Shown: positions 1 to 8,909, counted from the first letter of the stretch. The stretch is DNA of 64,000 bases from Arthrobacter sp. ISL-28 (GCF_018613875.1 NZ_JAGGPJ010000016.1:62001-126000); one strand, 5' to 3'. Numbers and translations: made by a program. The notes: generated by a model from the letters alone, not told the origin.

Positions 1-296
1 TTGCAGAACTCGTGCCAGACGGCACGGGAATCCGGCTCTGCGGTTTTCGAGCGGAGACGGTCCAGCGGAACGCCGCTGGCGTGGATCAGCCGGGTGACGT
101 AGTGGTCCGGACTGACCAGCAGCGCTGCCGGGTCCGGGAAGGGGGTGTTGTGCTCGATGACCGCGGCGTCAACGTGCCCGTGCGGGGAAATGATGGGGAG
201 GTCCTGGACGCGCTGCAGGAGGTCACGCGCAATGCTGCGCGTTCCGGGATCAGCGGGCAGGAGCCGGTCTGGGTTGGCAGCAATCGACTGTGACAT
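1..296 (-). CDS. uxaC: Uronate (glucuronate) isomerase, N-terminal part; gene runs off the left edge
   Basis: The first 98 codons of a leftward gene are present; the rest lies outside the window. UxaC interconverts glucuronate/fructuronate or galacturonate/tagaturonate in the cytoplasm. The segment LPIISPHGHVDA near residue 35 carries the HxH metal motif of this amidohydrolase-superfamily family, and the following text (NTPFPDPAALLVSPDHYVTR, then LIHASGV) matches the family N-terminus. The ATG at 294-296 gives the natural start MSQSIAANPDRLLP; no strong Shine-Dalgarno is visible. A LacI-type operator lies 31 bp upstream, so expression is probably repressed by one of the two nearby LacI proteins. 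Family assignment is confident; the exact uronate used is not shown. Confidence 0.85.
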   Translation of the reverse strand, partial: MSQSIAANPDRLLPADPGTRSIARDLLQRVQDLPIISPHGHVDAAVIEHNTPFPDPAALLVSPDHYVTRLIHASGVPLDRLRSKTAEPDSRAVWHEFC

Positions 297-326
297 AGGT
301 CAATGGTCGGGCCTACCTGAGGCAAT

Positions 327-342
327 TGTCAACCGGTTGCCA
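327..342. promoter_or_regulatory. LacI-type operator, copy 1 (upstream of uxaC)
   Basis: TGTCAACCGGTTGCCA is a near-perfect 16-bp palindrome with the central CG typical of LacI-family sites. It sits between uxaC and the preceding LacI gene. A second weaker half-like site, TTGCCAACAAGTTG, follows at about 347-360. The same 16-mer recurs with few changes at 1542, 9014 and 11086. Confidence 0.7.
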
Positions 343-382
343 TAAATTGCCAACAAGTTGCGTAGCTGCTGAGAGAGTAAGG

Positions 383-1444
383 CTAGCCCGGAGGCAGCAG
401 CCGTCCGCTCGAGCCGCGCAGCACCAGCTCCGTTTCCACGCGCAGGATGCCGGCAGGTTCCCCCATGCCGTGCAGGAGGTCCAGCAACAGCGTGGTGGCG
501 CCCGAGCCGCACTCCCCCAGCGGCGAACGCACGGTGGTGAGCGGGGGTGTGGTGAAATCCGCGCCGAAGATGTCGTCGAAGCCCACGATGCTGATCTGAT
601 CCGGCACCACCATGCCCGCGGCCTGGAGTTCCTGCATGAGCCCGATGGCCAGGAGGTCGTTGTAGGTCAGCACGGCCGTGGCGCCGCTGTCCCGGACGAC
701 CCGTGCCACCTCCCTGCCGCCGTTGACCGTCGGTTTGGTGGAATCCAGCCGCACCGCCTCGAGCCGAGACCATTCGCAGGCTGCCCGCATGCCCTCCCAG
801 CGGCGCGCGGACATCCAGGATTGCGGCGGGCCGGCAACAAAGGCAACCTTCCTGTGGCCGTTGGCGGCAAGGCTGCGCACTGCCTCGCTGATGCCCTTGT
901 TTACGTCGGGCACCACGCACGGCACGCCGTCGACCTCGCGGTTGATGACCACCACGGGCTTGTCGCGGGCGAGCGTACGGATGTCGTCGTCGTCCATCCG
1001 GGGGCTTGCCAGGATGAGGCCGTCCACGGTGGCCATCATGCGGCGGGCCGCCGTCAGTTCGGTGACGGCCGACTCTTCGGACTCGGCCAGCATCAGGGTG
1101 TAGTCCCGCAGCGTGGCCGTGGTCTCGGCCCCTCGGATGATGTCGAAGAAGGTGGGGTTGGTAATGTCCGCGACGATCAGCCCAAAGGTACTGGTCCGGC
1201 CGGTGGGCAGGGCACGCGCGAACTGGTTGACCTGGTAGTTGAGCTCGGCGGCGGCGTCCTCGATGAGTTTCTGCGTCTTGGCGCTGACCCGGCCGGGCTT
1301 GCTGAGCGCACGGGACACCGTGGAGGGGTTCACCCCTGCAACCTTGGCAATGTCATAGATGGTGGGGTTGGATTTCCCCTCCCGGGCGTGCTTTTTGGCC
1401 GGGCCTGTCGCTGCGGGCGCGTCCGGCTTCTTGGGTTCAGTCAC
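383..1444 (-). CDS. LacI-family transcriptional regulator (cluster regulator A)
   Basis: 353 aa. The LacI helix-turn-helix and hinge lie at about residues 27-80 (IYDIAKVAGVNPSTVSRAL), followed by a periplasmic-binding-protein-like effector domain with the ITNPTFFDIIRG and GFDDIFGADFTTPPLTTV segments. The N-terminal 25 residues are a lysine/alanine-rich extension. It is a DNA-binding sugar-responsive repressor acting in the cytoplasm. The gene lies between uxaC and the oxidoreductase operon, with operator copies on both sides (327 and 1542), which suggests autoregulation and control of uxaC. It is a paralogue of the LacI at 11214: both share the unusual DDIFGADF segment. The effector is unknown. 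Confidence 0.9.
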   Translation of the reverse strand: MTEPKKPDAPAATGPAKKHAREGKSNPTIYDIAKVAGVNPSTVSRALSKPGRVSAKTQKLIEDAAAELNYQVNQFARALPTGRTSTFGLIVADITNPTFFDIIRGAETTATLRDYTLMLAESEESAVTELTAARRMMATVDGLILASPRMDDDDIRTLARDKPVVVINREVDGVPCVVPDVNKGISEAVRSLAANGHRKVAFVAGPPQSWMSARRWEGMRAACEWSRLEAVRLDSTKPTVNGGREVARVVRDSGATAVLTYNDLLAIGLMQELQAAGMVVPDQISIVGFDDIFGADFTTPPLTTVRSPLGECGSGATTLLLDLLHGMGEPAGILRVETELVLRGSSGRLLPPG

Positions 1445-1480
1445 CGCCCCATCCTAGCGACCAACCACACCGACCAGGCC

Positions 1481-1522
1481 GCCGTTATGGCCGTTTTCAC
1501 GGCTGAAAACGGCCGTAACGGC
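1481..1522. terminator. Strong hairpin between the oxidoreductase operon and lacI
   Basis: Two 19-nt arms (1481-1499 and 1504-1522) pair with one G-T wobble around a 4-nt loop. There is no clear T-run. It lies just downstream of the leftward gene ending at 1576 and upstream of the LacI start at 1444, so it most likely ends the long leftward operon; a regulatory role on lacI is the alternative. Confidence 0.55.
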
Positions 1523-1541
1523 GACACAGTCGGGCTGGGGT

Positions 1542-1557
1542 TGGCCAACGGTTGCCA
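1542..1557. promoter_or_regulatory. LacI-type operator, copy 2 (upstream of lacI)
   Basis: TGGCCAACGGTTGCCA resembles the copies at 327, 9014 and 11086. It is followed by the second near-palindrome ACAACGTGTTGT at 1558-1569. It lies upstream of the LacI gene on the same strand, which suits autoregulation. Confidence 0.55.
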
Positions 1558-1575
1558 CAACGTGTTGTAACGGGG

Positions 1576-2742
1576 CTACGAGCGCTCGGGGAACTTGCCT
1601 TCCTCGGCGATCCGCTTGTTGAGCTCGGCGAGGAACTCGTCCTCGTCGAAGTCCAGGCCCACTTCCCTGCCGGTCCAGCTGGAGAGGTGAATGGCGTTGG
1701 CCAGACGGACGCCGTTGATGCCGTCCGAGCCGGGTGCCAGCAGCGGGGTGCCATCAAGGATGTTGGCGGCGAAGTTCTCCAGGACGCCGGAGTGCTGTGC
1801 ACCCCACGCGGACTCGAATTCGGTGACTTCGGTGGTGTAGTACTCCTCGGGGTTCAGCTGGCCCATGAAGAGCTTGCGGACGTCGTCCATGTCCATGCCG
1901 TCACTGAGTTCGCGCTCGGGCTTGACCAGGCGGGTCACGGTGGCGGTCTTGGAATTTTCGACGACGATCTTGCCCTGGTCGCCCAGGATCTCGAAGCGGT
2001 CCGTGCCAGTCAGGTCGTGTGTAGCGGTGACGAAAACGCCGGTAGCGCCGTCGCCGTAGTCCACCACTGCCGTGACTTCATCTTCGACGGCGATGTCGCG
2101 GCGGAAGCCGTAGGCCACCTTCGCGTAGACAGACTTCGGCGCGCCACAGATCCACTGCCACAGGTCCAGCTGGTGCGGGGCCTGGTTGACCAGCACACCC
2201 CCGCCTTCCCCGCCCCACGTGGCGCGCCAATCGCTGGAGTTGTAGTAGCCCTGCGGACGCCACCAGTTGGTGATGATCCAGTTGGTGCGGCGGATGCTGC
2301 CGATCTCGCCGTTGCCGACGATCTCCTTGAGCTTCTGGTACAGCGGGTTGTTGCGCTGGTTGAACATGATCGCAAAGGAGAGCTCAGGCTTGCCGGCGGC
2401 ATACTCGTTGAGTTCCTTGACCTGCTTGGTGTAGACACCGGCAGGCTTCTCCACGAGTGCGTGGATGTTGCGCTTGAGCGTCTCGATGCCCATCTCCGGG
2501 TGCAGAAAGTGCGGAACGCAGGTGACCACGGCGTCGACGTCGCCGCTTTCCAGCATGGCGATGTAGTCCTCGTAGAACGGCGCGTCGGGGTACTGCGAAG
2601 CCGCGAGTTCCTTCTTGGCGGGGTCGGTATCGCAGATGGCGCCGATTTCCATGTTGGGGACCAGTCCGTCGGTGATGAACTTGGCGTAGGCGCCGCCCTG
2701 CTGGCCCAGGCCGATGATGCCGAGGCGTACTTTCTTACTCAC
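1576..2742 (-). CDS. Gfo/Idh/MocA-family NAD(P)-dependent oxidoreductase A
   Basis: 388 aa, a usual length for the family. The N-terminal Rossmann fold has GIIGLGQQGGAY at about residues 8-19, and the diagnostic EKP motif is at 98-100 (LVEKPAGV). The C-terminal half has the conserved GGGVLVNQAPHQLDLWQW segment that holds the catalytic-site histidine and aspartate. Members oxidise or reduce hydroxyl groups of sugars, inositols and glycosides. It is followed downstream only by a hairpin and preceded at 36 bp by a TIM-barrel isomerase-like gene, in the same direction as the ABC importer. Oxidation of a glycoside or sugar acid at C3 is an inference from the neighbourhood; the substrate is not readable from sequence. 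Confidence 0.85.
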   Translation of the reverse strand: MSKKVRLGIIGLGQQGGAYAKFITDGLVPNMEIGAICDTDPAKKELAASQYPDAPFYEDYIAMLESGDVDAVVTCVPHFLHPEMGIETLKRNIHALVEKPAGVYTKQVKELNEYAAGKPELSFAIMFNQRNNPLYQKLKEIVGNGEIGSIRRTNWIITNWWRPQGYYNSSDWRATWGGEGGGVLVNQAPHQLDLWQWICGAPKSVYAKVAYGFRRDIAVEDEVTAVVDYGDGATGVFVTATHDLTGTDRFEILGDQGKIVVENSKTATVTRLVKPERELSDGMDMDDVRKLFMGQLNPEEYYTTEVTEFESAWGAQHSGVLENFAANILDGTPLLAPGSDGINGVRLANAIHLSSWTGREVGLDFDEDEFLAELNKRIAEEGKFPERS

Positions 2743-2778
2743 AGTTTGTTTTCCTTTTCGTTTGGTCGGGGTCAGTAG

Positions 2779-3639
2779 TTAGAAGAGGTCGGCGTGGCCC
2801 ATGGCCACCAGGTTGTCGTACGAGGTCTGCAGCGCGTCCCACACACTGCGGCCGTACAGCTGGTCCTGCTCCACGAGCATGTACCGGGCGCCGGCGGCCT
2901 GCGCGGCCGGGATGATGGCCGGGAAGTCCAAATTGCCTTCGCCCACTTCGGCGAACTGGACCACGTCCTTGAACTCGGCCATGAAGCCCGCGACGTTCCC
3001 GGATTCCAGGAGCCCGAAGGCCGATTGGGGCAGCTCGCCGATGCGGTAGTCCTTCAGGTGCACCATGGCGGTGCGTCCGGCGTACTTCGTGAGGGTCCGG
3101 ACGGGGTCAAGTCCGCCGCGCTGCACCCAGTGGACGTCGATTTCCATGCCCATGGCCGGGGAGTTATCGGCGATGATGTCCAGCATGCATTTGCCGTCGA
3201 ACTTGGCGAACTCGATGTGGTGGTTGTGGTAGTACAGGCCGATGCCGTGCTCCTGCAGCCGCTCGGCGTACTCGTTGGCCAGTTTGGCGAAGTCCACCAC
3301 GGCGCCGATCGACTTCATCGCCGGAAACGGCAGCATCCCGATCCGCAGGAGCCTGGCGTCCAGGCGTTTCGCGTCGTCAACGATCTTGTCAAAATGGTCT
3401 TTGAGCGAATCGCCGGGCATGCCCTTGGGGGTCTCCATCGCGACCGACAACGCCGCAATGTCCATGCCCAGCTCACTGCGGGAACGGTCGAGTTCGGTAA
3501 CGTTCTCCGCTGTCATCGGGATCTGGGAGATCTCGACGGCGTTGTAGCCGATCGCGCTGACCTTCCGGAGCGTTTCGAACGCCCCGAGTTCGGTGAAGCT
3601 GTCTTTGAGCATCATCGCTTGTACGCCAATGGTGGCCAC
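2779..3639 (-). CDS. Sugar phosphate isomerase/epimerase-family TIM barrel A (xylose-isomerase-like)
   Basis: 286 aa, the usual size for the AP-endonuclease-2/IolE-like TIM-barrel family. Metal-ligand segments are visible: YYHNHHIEF near residue 135, then MGMEIDVHWVQRGG, then MVHLKDYRIG, and an acidic C-terminal segment (LVEQDQLYG). Such enzymes catalyse isomerisation, epimerisation, dehydration or, in keto-glycoside pathways, elimination and hydration. The gene lies between oxidoreductase A and the ABC ATPase on the same strand, with an AGGA-type site upstream. A second family member occurs at 10124, paired with a second oxidoreductase. Reaction unknown. Confidence 0.8.
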   Translation of the reverse strand: MATIGVQAMMLKDSFTELGAFETLRKVSAIGYNAVEISQIPMTAENVTELDRSRSELGMDIAALSVAMETPKGMPGDSLKDHFDKIVDDAKRLDARLLRIGMLPFPAMKSIGAVVDFAKLANEYAERLQEHGIGLYYHNHHIEFAKFDGKCMLDIIADNSPAMGMEIDVHWVQRGGLDPVRTLTKYAGRTAMVHLKDYRIGELPQSAFGLLESGNVAGFMAEFKDVVQFAEVGEGNLDFPAIIPAAQAAGARYMLVEQDQLYGRSVWDALQTSYDNLVAMGHADLF

Positions 3640-3705
3640 TTTTTCCTCCGTAGTGTTCCGGGCCCCGGGTCGGGCCGCTTTGCCGGTCTGGTTGATTCGC
3701 TGCTG

Positions 3706-4590
3706 CTAGGCGACGGCGCCGGCCTGTTCGTGCTGGTGCCGCTGGCTTTCCATCAGCCGGTGACGGTCCGCCCGGCGCTGTTCCTGCCGGTCCGGATCGG
3801 GTACCGGGGACGCCAGCAGGAGACGCTGGGTGTAGGGGTGCTCGGGGTCCCGGGTCACCACCTCGGCGGGTCCCTGTTCCACGATTTCTCCGCGGTACAT
3901 GACGGCCACCCGGTGGCTGATGTGCCGCACGACGTCCAGGTCGTGGGAGACGAAGAGGTAGGAAACGCCGGTGTCCTTCTGGATCTGCAGGAACAGGTCC
4001 AGGACACGTGCCTGGGTGGACAGGTCAAGTGCACTGACGGGTTCGTCGCAGACGATCAGTTTCGGTGAGAGCGCCAGTGCCCGGGCGATCGCGACGCGCT
4101 GGCGCTGGCCGCCGCTGAACTCCCGCGGCAGGCGGTGGATGGCGTCCGAGGGCAGCCTCACCTGGTCGAGCAGTTCCTTGACGCGTCTTTTGGCCGCTGC
4201 CTGCTCCATGCCCTGCACTCCGAGGGGCTCGGCGAGGATGTCGCCAATCTCCAGGGCCGGGTTCAGGGAGGTGTACGGGTCCTGGAAGACCACCTGGAGG
4301 TCCCGGCTCAGGATCCGGCGCTGCTTGCGGGTGGCGTGGCTGATGTCTCTGCCTTCGAAGATGACCTTGCCGCCCGTCACCGGGGCCAGGCCCAGGACGG
4401 CGCGGCCCAGGGTGGTCTTCCCCGAGCCGGACTCCCCCACCAGGCCAAGGGTCTCGCCTTGGCCGATGGAGATGTTGATGTCCGTCAGTGCTCTGAACGG
4501 CTTGGCCCGGAACCTCTTGCTCGGGTACTCGACGATGAGGTTCTCCACCGTCAGGAGCGGTGCAATTTCCCTAACTTCCACTGTGCTCAC
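3706..4590 (-). CDS. ABC transporter ATP-binding protein, oligopeptide/dipeptide (DppF/OppF) type
   Basis: 294 aa cytoplasmic ATPase. Walker A GESGSGKT, the signature FSGGQRQRVAIARAL and Walker B LIVCDEPVSALD are all intact, and the C-terminal HPYTQRLLLASPVPDP segment is the oligopeptide/dipeptide-type C-terminal domain. It energises import together with the fused permease-ATPase immediately upstream, with which it overlaps by the four bases ATGA. In this cluster the importer probably carries a glycoside or sugar acid rather than a peptide, because every neighbour is a carbohydrate enzyme; this is inference. The tail after about residue 265 is short and charged. Confidence 0.88.
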   Translation of the reverse strand: MSTVEVREIAPLLTVENLIVEYPSKRFRAKPFRALTDINISIGQGETLGLVGESGSGKTTLGRAVLGLAPVTGGKVIFEGRDISHATRKQRRILSRDLQVVFQDPYTSLNPALEIGDILAEPLGVQGMEQAAAKRRVKELLDQVRLPSDAIHRLPREFSGGQRQRVAIARALALSPKLIVCDEPVSALDLSTQARVLDLFLQIQKDTGVSYLFVSHDLDVVRHISHRVAVMYRGEIVEQGPAEVVTRDPEHPYTQRLLLASPVPDPDRQEQRRADRHRLMESQRHQHEQAGAVA

Positions 4591-6440
4591 GCGACCGGCT
4601 CCTTCTGGCTGGAAACAAGCATGGACATGGGGGTCTTGCCTTCAAGCATCGACGCCAGGAGGGTCCGGGTGTACCGCTCTTTCGGGTTCCGGAGGATGTC
4701 GCGGACGGGTCCTTCCTCCACGAGGCGGCCGTTCTGCATGACGGCCACGCGGTCGCAGAGGTCGGCCACGACGCCGAAGTTGTGGGTCACCAGGATGACG
4801 CCGATGTTCAGCCGCTGTTGGAGCTCGCGCAGGAGGTCCAGCACGTCGGCCTGCACGGTGACGTCCAGGGCCGTGGTGGGCTCATCTGCGATCACCAGGT
4901 CCGGTTCGCAGCTGATGGCGCCGGCGATGAGCACACGCTGAGCCATGCCTCCGGAGACTTCGTGGGGGTAGGCGCTGAAGGTCCGTTCGGGGTTGACGAT
5001 TCCGACGTCGGTCAGCAGTTTCAGCGCGCGCTTGCGGGCTTCCTCCTTGGAGATTCCGAGGACGCGCACCATGGGCGTCACGAGCTGGTAGCCGATGGTG
5101 AAAGCGGGGTCGAGGTTGCTCATGGGCTCCTGCGGAATGTAGGAGATCCGCTTGCCCCGCAGCTTGGACAGCCGCGCCTGGTCGACGCGCTCCTCACCCG
5201 GAGCGACGGTGTAGTTGCCGTCGAACTGGATGGAACCGGCCACAATGCGGGCGTTGTCCGGAAGCAGGCCCAGGATGGAGAATGCCGTCTGGGACTTGCC
5301 TGAACCGGATTCCCCCACGATGCCGAGGATCTCGCCGCGGTCCACGTGGAAGGAAACGTCGTCCACGACCTTTTTGATGGAACCGTCGGCCTGCGGGTAG
5401 CCGACGCCGAGATTGGTCACCTTCACGAGGTGGTGCTCGGTTCCGGCATCGACGGCGGCCACGGACTTGCGCGACAGGCGCGCGGCGGCGGGCGCGGCCG
5501 TCGTGCCCTTCAGCTTAGCTGCCTTCTTGCGGTGCTTGATCTTTTCGCCGTCTTCCAGTGCGTCGCGGATGGCGTTGCCCAGCAGGACCAGACCACCGAT
5601 CGTCAACGCCATGGCGAATGCCGGCCAGAAGAGAAGAGTCGGGTTCAGGTAAACGTTCTTGAAGCCCTCTGAGAGCATGACGCCCCAGGTTGCCTTGGTG
5701 GGATCACCCAGGCCCAGGAATTCCAGCCCGGACTGGACGGCGATGGCTACTCCGGCGATGGCCGCCGTCTGGATGATGATGGGTGCCCGGACGACCGAGA
5801 AGATGTGGCGGGCGATGATGCTCAGGTCCGAGAGCCCGGAAACCCTGGCCGCGTCAACGTACAGCTCGTTGCGCACAGACTGGACGGCGGTGCGGGTCAG
5901 CCGGAAATAGGACGGGCTGATGAGGATGCCGAAGGCGATCATGGAGATCCAGACCGAGGGGCCGAAGGCTGCGCGGATGGTCAGCAGCACGATCAGGCCG
6001 GGAAGGCTCATGAGGATGCCCACTGCCCAGTTCGAGACTGCCTCGAACTTTCCGCCGTAGTAGCCGGCGATCAGGCCGGCCGGCAGGCCGATGGCAATGG
6101 CGACGCCCGCGCAGAGCAAGGCGGAAAGAAGCGTCAGCTGCGCGCCGAACAGCAGCCGGCTCCAGACATCGCGCCCGGCGCTGTCCGTTCCCAGGATGTT
6201 CACCGAGTCCGGGGCGGCCAGTGTCTTGGCGATGTTCGAGTAGTTCTCCTGGAAGGGCGCCAGGACCGGAGCCAGGACGGCCAGCAGCGAGATCGCCAGC
6301 AGGATAGCCAGGGAAATGATGCCCAGCGGGTTCCTGAGCAGGCGCCGGACCACGGTGGAGCGGACCACCGTGCCGCTCTGCCCGGGATGAAGGGAGGGGG
6401 CAGGGGCGGCAACGGCCGCGGTTTCTACAGAGTCACTCAT
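4587..6440 (-). CDS. Fused ABC permease (DppC type) and ATP-binding protein (DppD type)
   Basis: 617 aa. Residues about 30-300 form a DppC-like inner-membrane permease: an N-terminal membrane helix, a GTDSAGRDVWSRLLFGAQ segment, and the EAA-type loop region near AARVSGLSD. Residues about 335-610 form a complete ATPase: Walker A GESGSGKS, Q-loop YIPQEPMSNLDP, signature VSGGMAQRVLIA, Walker B LVIADEPTTALD, and the C-terminal ERYTRTLLASM segment. In most peptide/nickel-family importers these are two separate polypeptides. The gene overlaps both neighbours by ATGA, so translation is coupled. The reading frame through the linker (about residues 300-335, lysine/alanine rich) is continuous, so this is a real fusion in the sequence given. 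Confidence 0.9.
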   Translation of the reverse strand: MSDSVETAAVAAPAPSLHPGQSGTVVRSTVVRRLLRNPLGIISLAILLAISLLAVLAPVLAPFQENYSNIAKTLAAPDSVNILGTDSAGRDVWSRLLFGAQLTLLSALLCAGVAIAIGLPAGLIAGYYGGKFEAVSNWAVGILMSLPGLIVLLTIRAAFGPSVWISMIAFGILISPSYFRLTRTAVQSVRNELYVDAARVSGLSDLSIIARHIFSVVRAPIIIQTAAIAGVAIAVQSGLEFLGLGDPTKATWGVMLSEGFKNVYLNPTLLFWPAFAMALTIGGLVLLGNAIRDALEDGEKIKHRKKAAKLKGTTAAPAAARLSRKSVAAVDAGTEHHLVKVTNLGVGYPQADGSIKKVVDDVSFHVDRGEILGIVGESGSGKSQTAFSILGLLPDNARIVAGSIQFDGNYTVAPGEERVDQARLSKLRGKRISYIPQEPMSNLDPAFTIGYQLVTPMVRVLGISKEEARKRALKLLTDVGIVNPERTFSAYPHEVSGGMAQRVLIAGAISCEPDLVIADEPTTALDVTVQADVLDLLRELQQRLNIGVILVTHNFGVVADLCDRVAVMQNGRLVEEGPVRDILRNPKERYTRTLLASMLEGKTPMSMLVSSQKEPVA

Positions 6441-7378
6441 GACACACGTACCTTCGGGTTGAGCCAGCCATTGAGAATGTCCACGAGCAGGTTCACCACG
6501 ATGACGACGACCACCGTGTACATCACGACGCCCATCACCACCGGAAGATCTGACTGGCCGGTGGCAGCGACCGCCAGAGGACCCATGCCGGGCAGGGCAA
6601 AGATCTGCTCGATGATGACGACACCGCCAAGCATGCCGATCAGCTGCAGGCTAAGCACCGTCAGGCCGGCAGGGGCGGCACTGCGCAGCACGTGCCTGAA
6701 CAGGATCTCCCGCTCGCCGATGCCGCGGCTGCGCAGGGTGCGGACGTAGTCCCGCTCGAGCTGTTTGATGACGGCGCTGCGGATCTGTTGTGCGCCTCCT
6801 GTGACGCCGTTGACCAACAGGGCTATCACTGGAAGGGACATGGAATAGACCCACGCGTCGGGGCCGGATTCGGGGGAAATGGTGCTGGTTGCCGGGAAGA
6901 GGCCCAGCTGGATGGCCAGGATGGTGACCAGGATGACGCCGATCACGAACCCCGGAATGGAGTCCCCGATGATGGCGCCAACCTGGACCACCCTGTCCAC
7001 CCAGCCGCGCTTCACCGCCGCGATAACACCAATGAGTGCGGCACAGACTGCGATCAGGATCATTGCGGCGAAGACCATGGTCATGGTCACCGGAATCCGT
7101 GTGGCCAGCGAGTTGGCCACCGGCTCGGACGTGAACCACGAGGCACCAAGGTTTCCGCTCAGCGCATCAGCCACCCAGGAGAAGTAGCGGACCACCAGCG
7201 GCTGGTCCAGCCCCAGCTCGTGTTCTTTCATCGCCACCTGCTCCGCAGTGGCCTGGTCGCCAAGGATATTCCTGGCGATGCTCCCGCTGGAGACGTACAG
7301 CAGGAAGAACGTGAGGGCTGAGACAACGAACAGCACCACCAGCCCGCTGCCTAGCCTTTTCAAAATGAACCTGATCAT
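6437..7378 (-). CDS. ABC transporter permease, DppB type
   Basis: 313 aa membrane protein with six predicted hydrophobic segments. The N-terminus (IRFILKRLGSGLVVLFVVS) and the segment YVRTLRSRGIGEREILFRHV are characteristic of DppB/OppB-type inner-membrane permeases. It pairs with the DppC-like domain of the next gene, which it overlaps by ATGA, and is preceded by the substrate-binding lipoprotein 7 bp upstream. Translation coupling suggests equal expression of the importer parts. The carried substrate cannot be read from the permease. Confidence 0.9.
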   Translation of the reverse strand: MIRFILKRLGSGLVVLFVVSALTFFLLYVSSGSIARNILGDQATAEQVAMKEHELGLDQPLVVRYFSWVADALSGNLGASWFTSEPVANSLATRIPVTMTMVFAAMILIAVCAALIGVIAAVKRGWVDRVVQVGAIIGDSIPGFVIGVILVTILAIQLGLFPATSTISPESGPDAWVYSMSLPVIALLVNGVTGGAQQIRSAVIKQLERDYVRTLRSRGIGEREILFRHVLRSAAPAGLTVLSLQLIGMLGGVVIIEQIFALPGMGPLAVAATGQSDLPVVMGVVMYTVVVVIVVNLLVDILNGWLNPKVRVS

Positions 7379-7385
7379 GGTGTCC

Positions 7386-8909
7386 CTACTTGGCCGGCGA
7401 GTAGTTGTAGATGGACGGAACGGCCTGCTGGATCTGCGGAGTCACGTTCACCTTGGAGTTGTGGTAGTACATCTGGTTGACCCGGAACAGCGGAGCGAAC
7501 CACGCCTGTTCAACGACATACCTGTTGACTTCTTGCGCCAGTGTGCCTGTATCGGCGCCGCCGTTGCGCACGGCCGCGATCTTGGCGTCCAGCTCAGGGG
7601 TGGTGTTCTTGAAGGGGTTGTAGAGCGCCTTGGTGGAGACGATCTGGTCGATGGCGACCGTGGGCTGGCCCTGGAAGAGCGAGAAGAAAATGGTGGTGAA
7701 TTTCTGCGCTGCAATGTCGGCCGTATAGGTGTTCGTCAGCGCTGCGCCGACCTTCAGGGTGATACCGACGTCTGCCAGCTGCTGCGTGATGACGGAAATC
7801 TGGGTTTCGAACCCGGGCACGCTCGGGATCTCCAGGGTGACGCCCTTTTCAAAGCCTGCTTCCTTCAGAAGCTGCTTGGCCTTGGCCGGATCGTAGGTGT
7901 AGTAGTTTTCCAGCTCTTCGGTCCAGGCGCCGCTGGCCTTGCCGAACGGCTGCGACGTCGGGGTGCCCTGACCCAGCATGACCTGGTCCAGGATGGTCTT
8001 GCGGTCAAAGGCGTAGTTGATGGCCTGGCGGACCTTGACGTTGGCCAGCGCCGGGTTCTTGGCCCCTTCACGGTCCAGGAGCAGCAGCCCCTGCCAGTCA
8101 ACCTCGTTGGCAGCCAGTTTCATTTTGGCGCCCTCGGCCTGCTTGCCGTTCTTCGGATCCAGGATGGTGGCGTCCACCTGTCCGGAGACCAGGGCGTTGG
8201 TGCGGGCGGTGAGGTCGGTCAGGACCTTGAACGTCAGTTTCTGGTACTTCTGCAGATCCTCGTTCCAGTAATCCTTGCGGGCGGTGAAAACCGTCTGTGA
8301 GTCCTTGACCGACGCGGCCTTGTCCATGACATAGGGGCCGGAGCCGACCGGTTCGGTCCTGATGCCTTCGGTGCCCAGCGCCTTGGGGCTGCCCATCAGG
8401 CCTGCGGCCTGGCTCAGAAAGTATTCCAGCGCCGGGTCCGGCGCCGTGAGGTTGACGTCGATGGTGTCGGCGTCCACCACAGTCACGTCCTTGACCGAAG
8501 CGAGCTGTGCCATCTGTGGACCGTTGGCCTTTTTGAAGTGGTCCATGTTGGCCTTGGCAGCCGCGGCGTCGAACTTGGCACCGTCGCTGAAGGTCACATC
8601 CGTGCGCAGGTCCAGGGTGAGCCTGGTGTTGCCGGCGTTGTACTTCCACGCCGTGGCCAGCATCGGACTGAGTTTGCCGTCCGGCGCGCGCAGGATCAGC
8701 GTGTCATACACCGCCTGGTACGGCTGCAAAACATGGCCGACATGCGCCTGGGCCGGGTCCCATGAACGTACGTCCTGGACAGTGCCGAGGGTCAGTGCTG
8801 TGGCAGCGCCGGCGGCCGAACCGGAGTTGGCGGCACCGCCGCAACCGGTCAGCGCGAGGGATGCGCTGAGAACAAGGGCGGCTGCTGCCGCCTTGGGACC
8901 TAACTTCAT
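7386..8909 (-). CDS. Extracellular solute-binding lipoprotein, peptide/nickel (SBP family 5) type
   Basis: 507 aa from the ATG at 8907-8909, chosen because AGGAG lies at the right distance and the signal peptide begins MKLGPKAAAAAL. The lipobox LALTGCGG marks a membrane-anchored lipoprotein. The body has SBP_bac_5 features: an early SWDPAQAHVGHVLQPYQAVY region, the family segment LDLRTDVTFSDGAKFDAAAA near residue 100, and VRQAINYAFDRKTI near residue 300. It should bind the imported solute outside the cell and deliver it to the permease encoded 7 bp downstream. It is the first gene of the leftward operon 8909-1576, with a LacI-type operator about 105 bp upstream. Family 5 proteins also bind oligosaccharides and glycosides. 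Confidence 0.9.
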   Translation of the reverse strand: MKLGPKAAAAALVLSASLALTGCGGAANSGSAAGAATALTLGTVQDVRSWDPAQAHVGHVLQPYQAVYDTLILRAPDGKLSPMLATAWKYNAGNTRLTLDLRTDVTFSDGAKFDAAAAKANMDHFKKANGPQMAQLASVKDVTVVDADTIDVNLTAPDPALEYFLSQAAGLMGSPKALGTEGIRTEPVGSGPYVMDKAASVKDSQTVFTARKDYWNEDLQKYQKLTFKVLTDLTARTNALVSGQVDATILDPKNGKQAEGAKMKLAANEVDWQGLLLLDREGAKNPALANVKVRQAINYAFDRKTILDQVMLGQGTPTSQPFGKASGAWTEELENYYTYDPAKAKQLLKEAGFEKGVTLEIPSVPGFETQISVITQQLADVGITLKVGAALTNTYTADIAAQKFTTIFFSLFQGQPTVAIDQIVSTKALYNPFKNTTPELDAKIAAVRNGGADTGTLAQEVNRYVVEQAWFAPLFRVNQMYYHNSKVNVTPQIQQAVPSIYNYSPAK

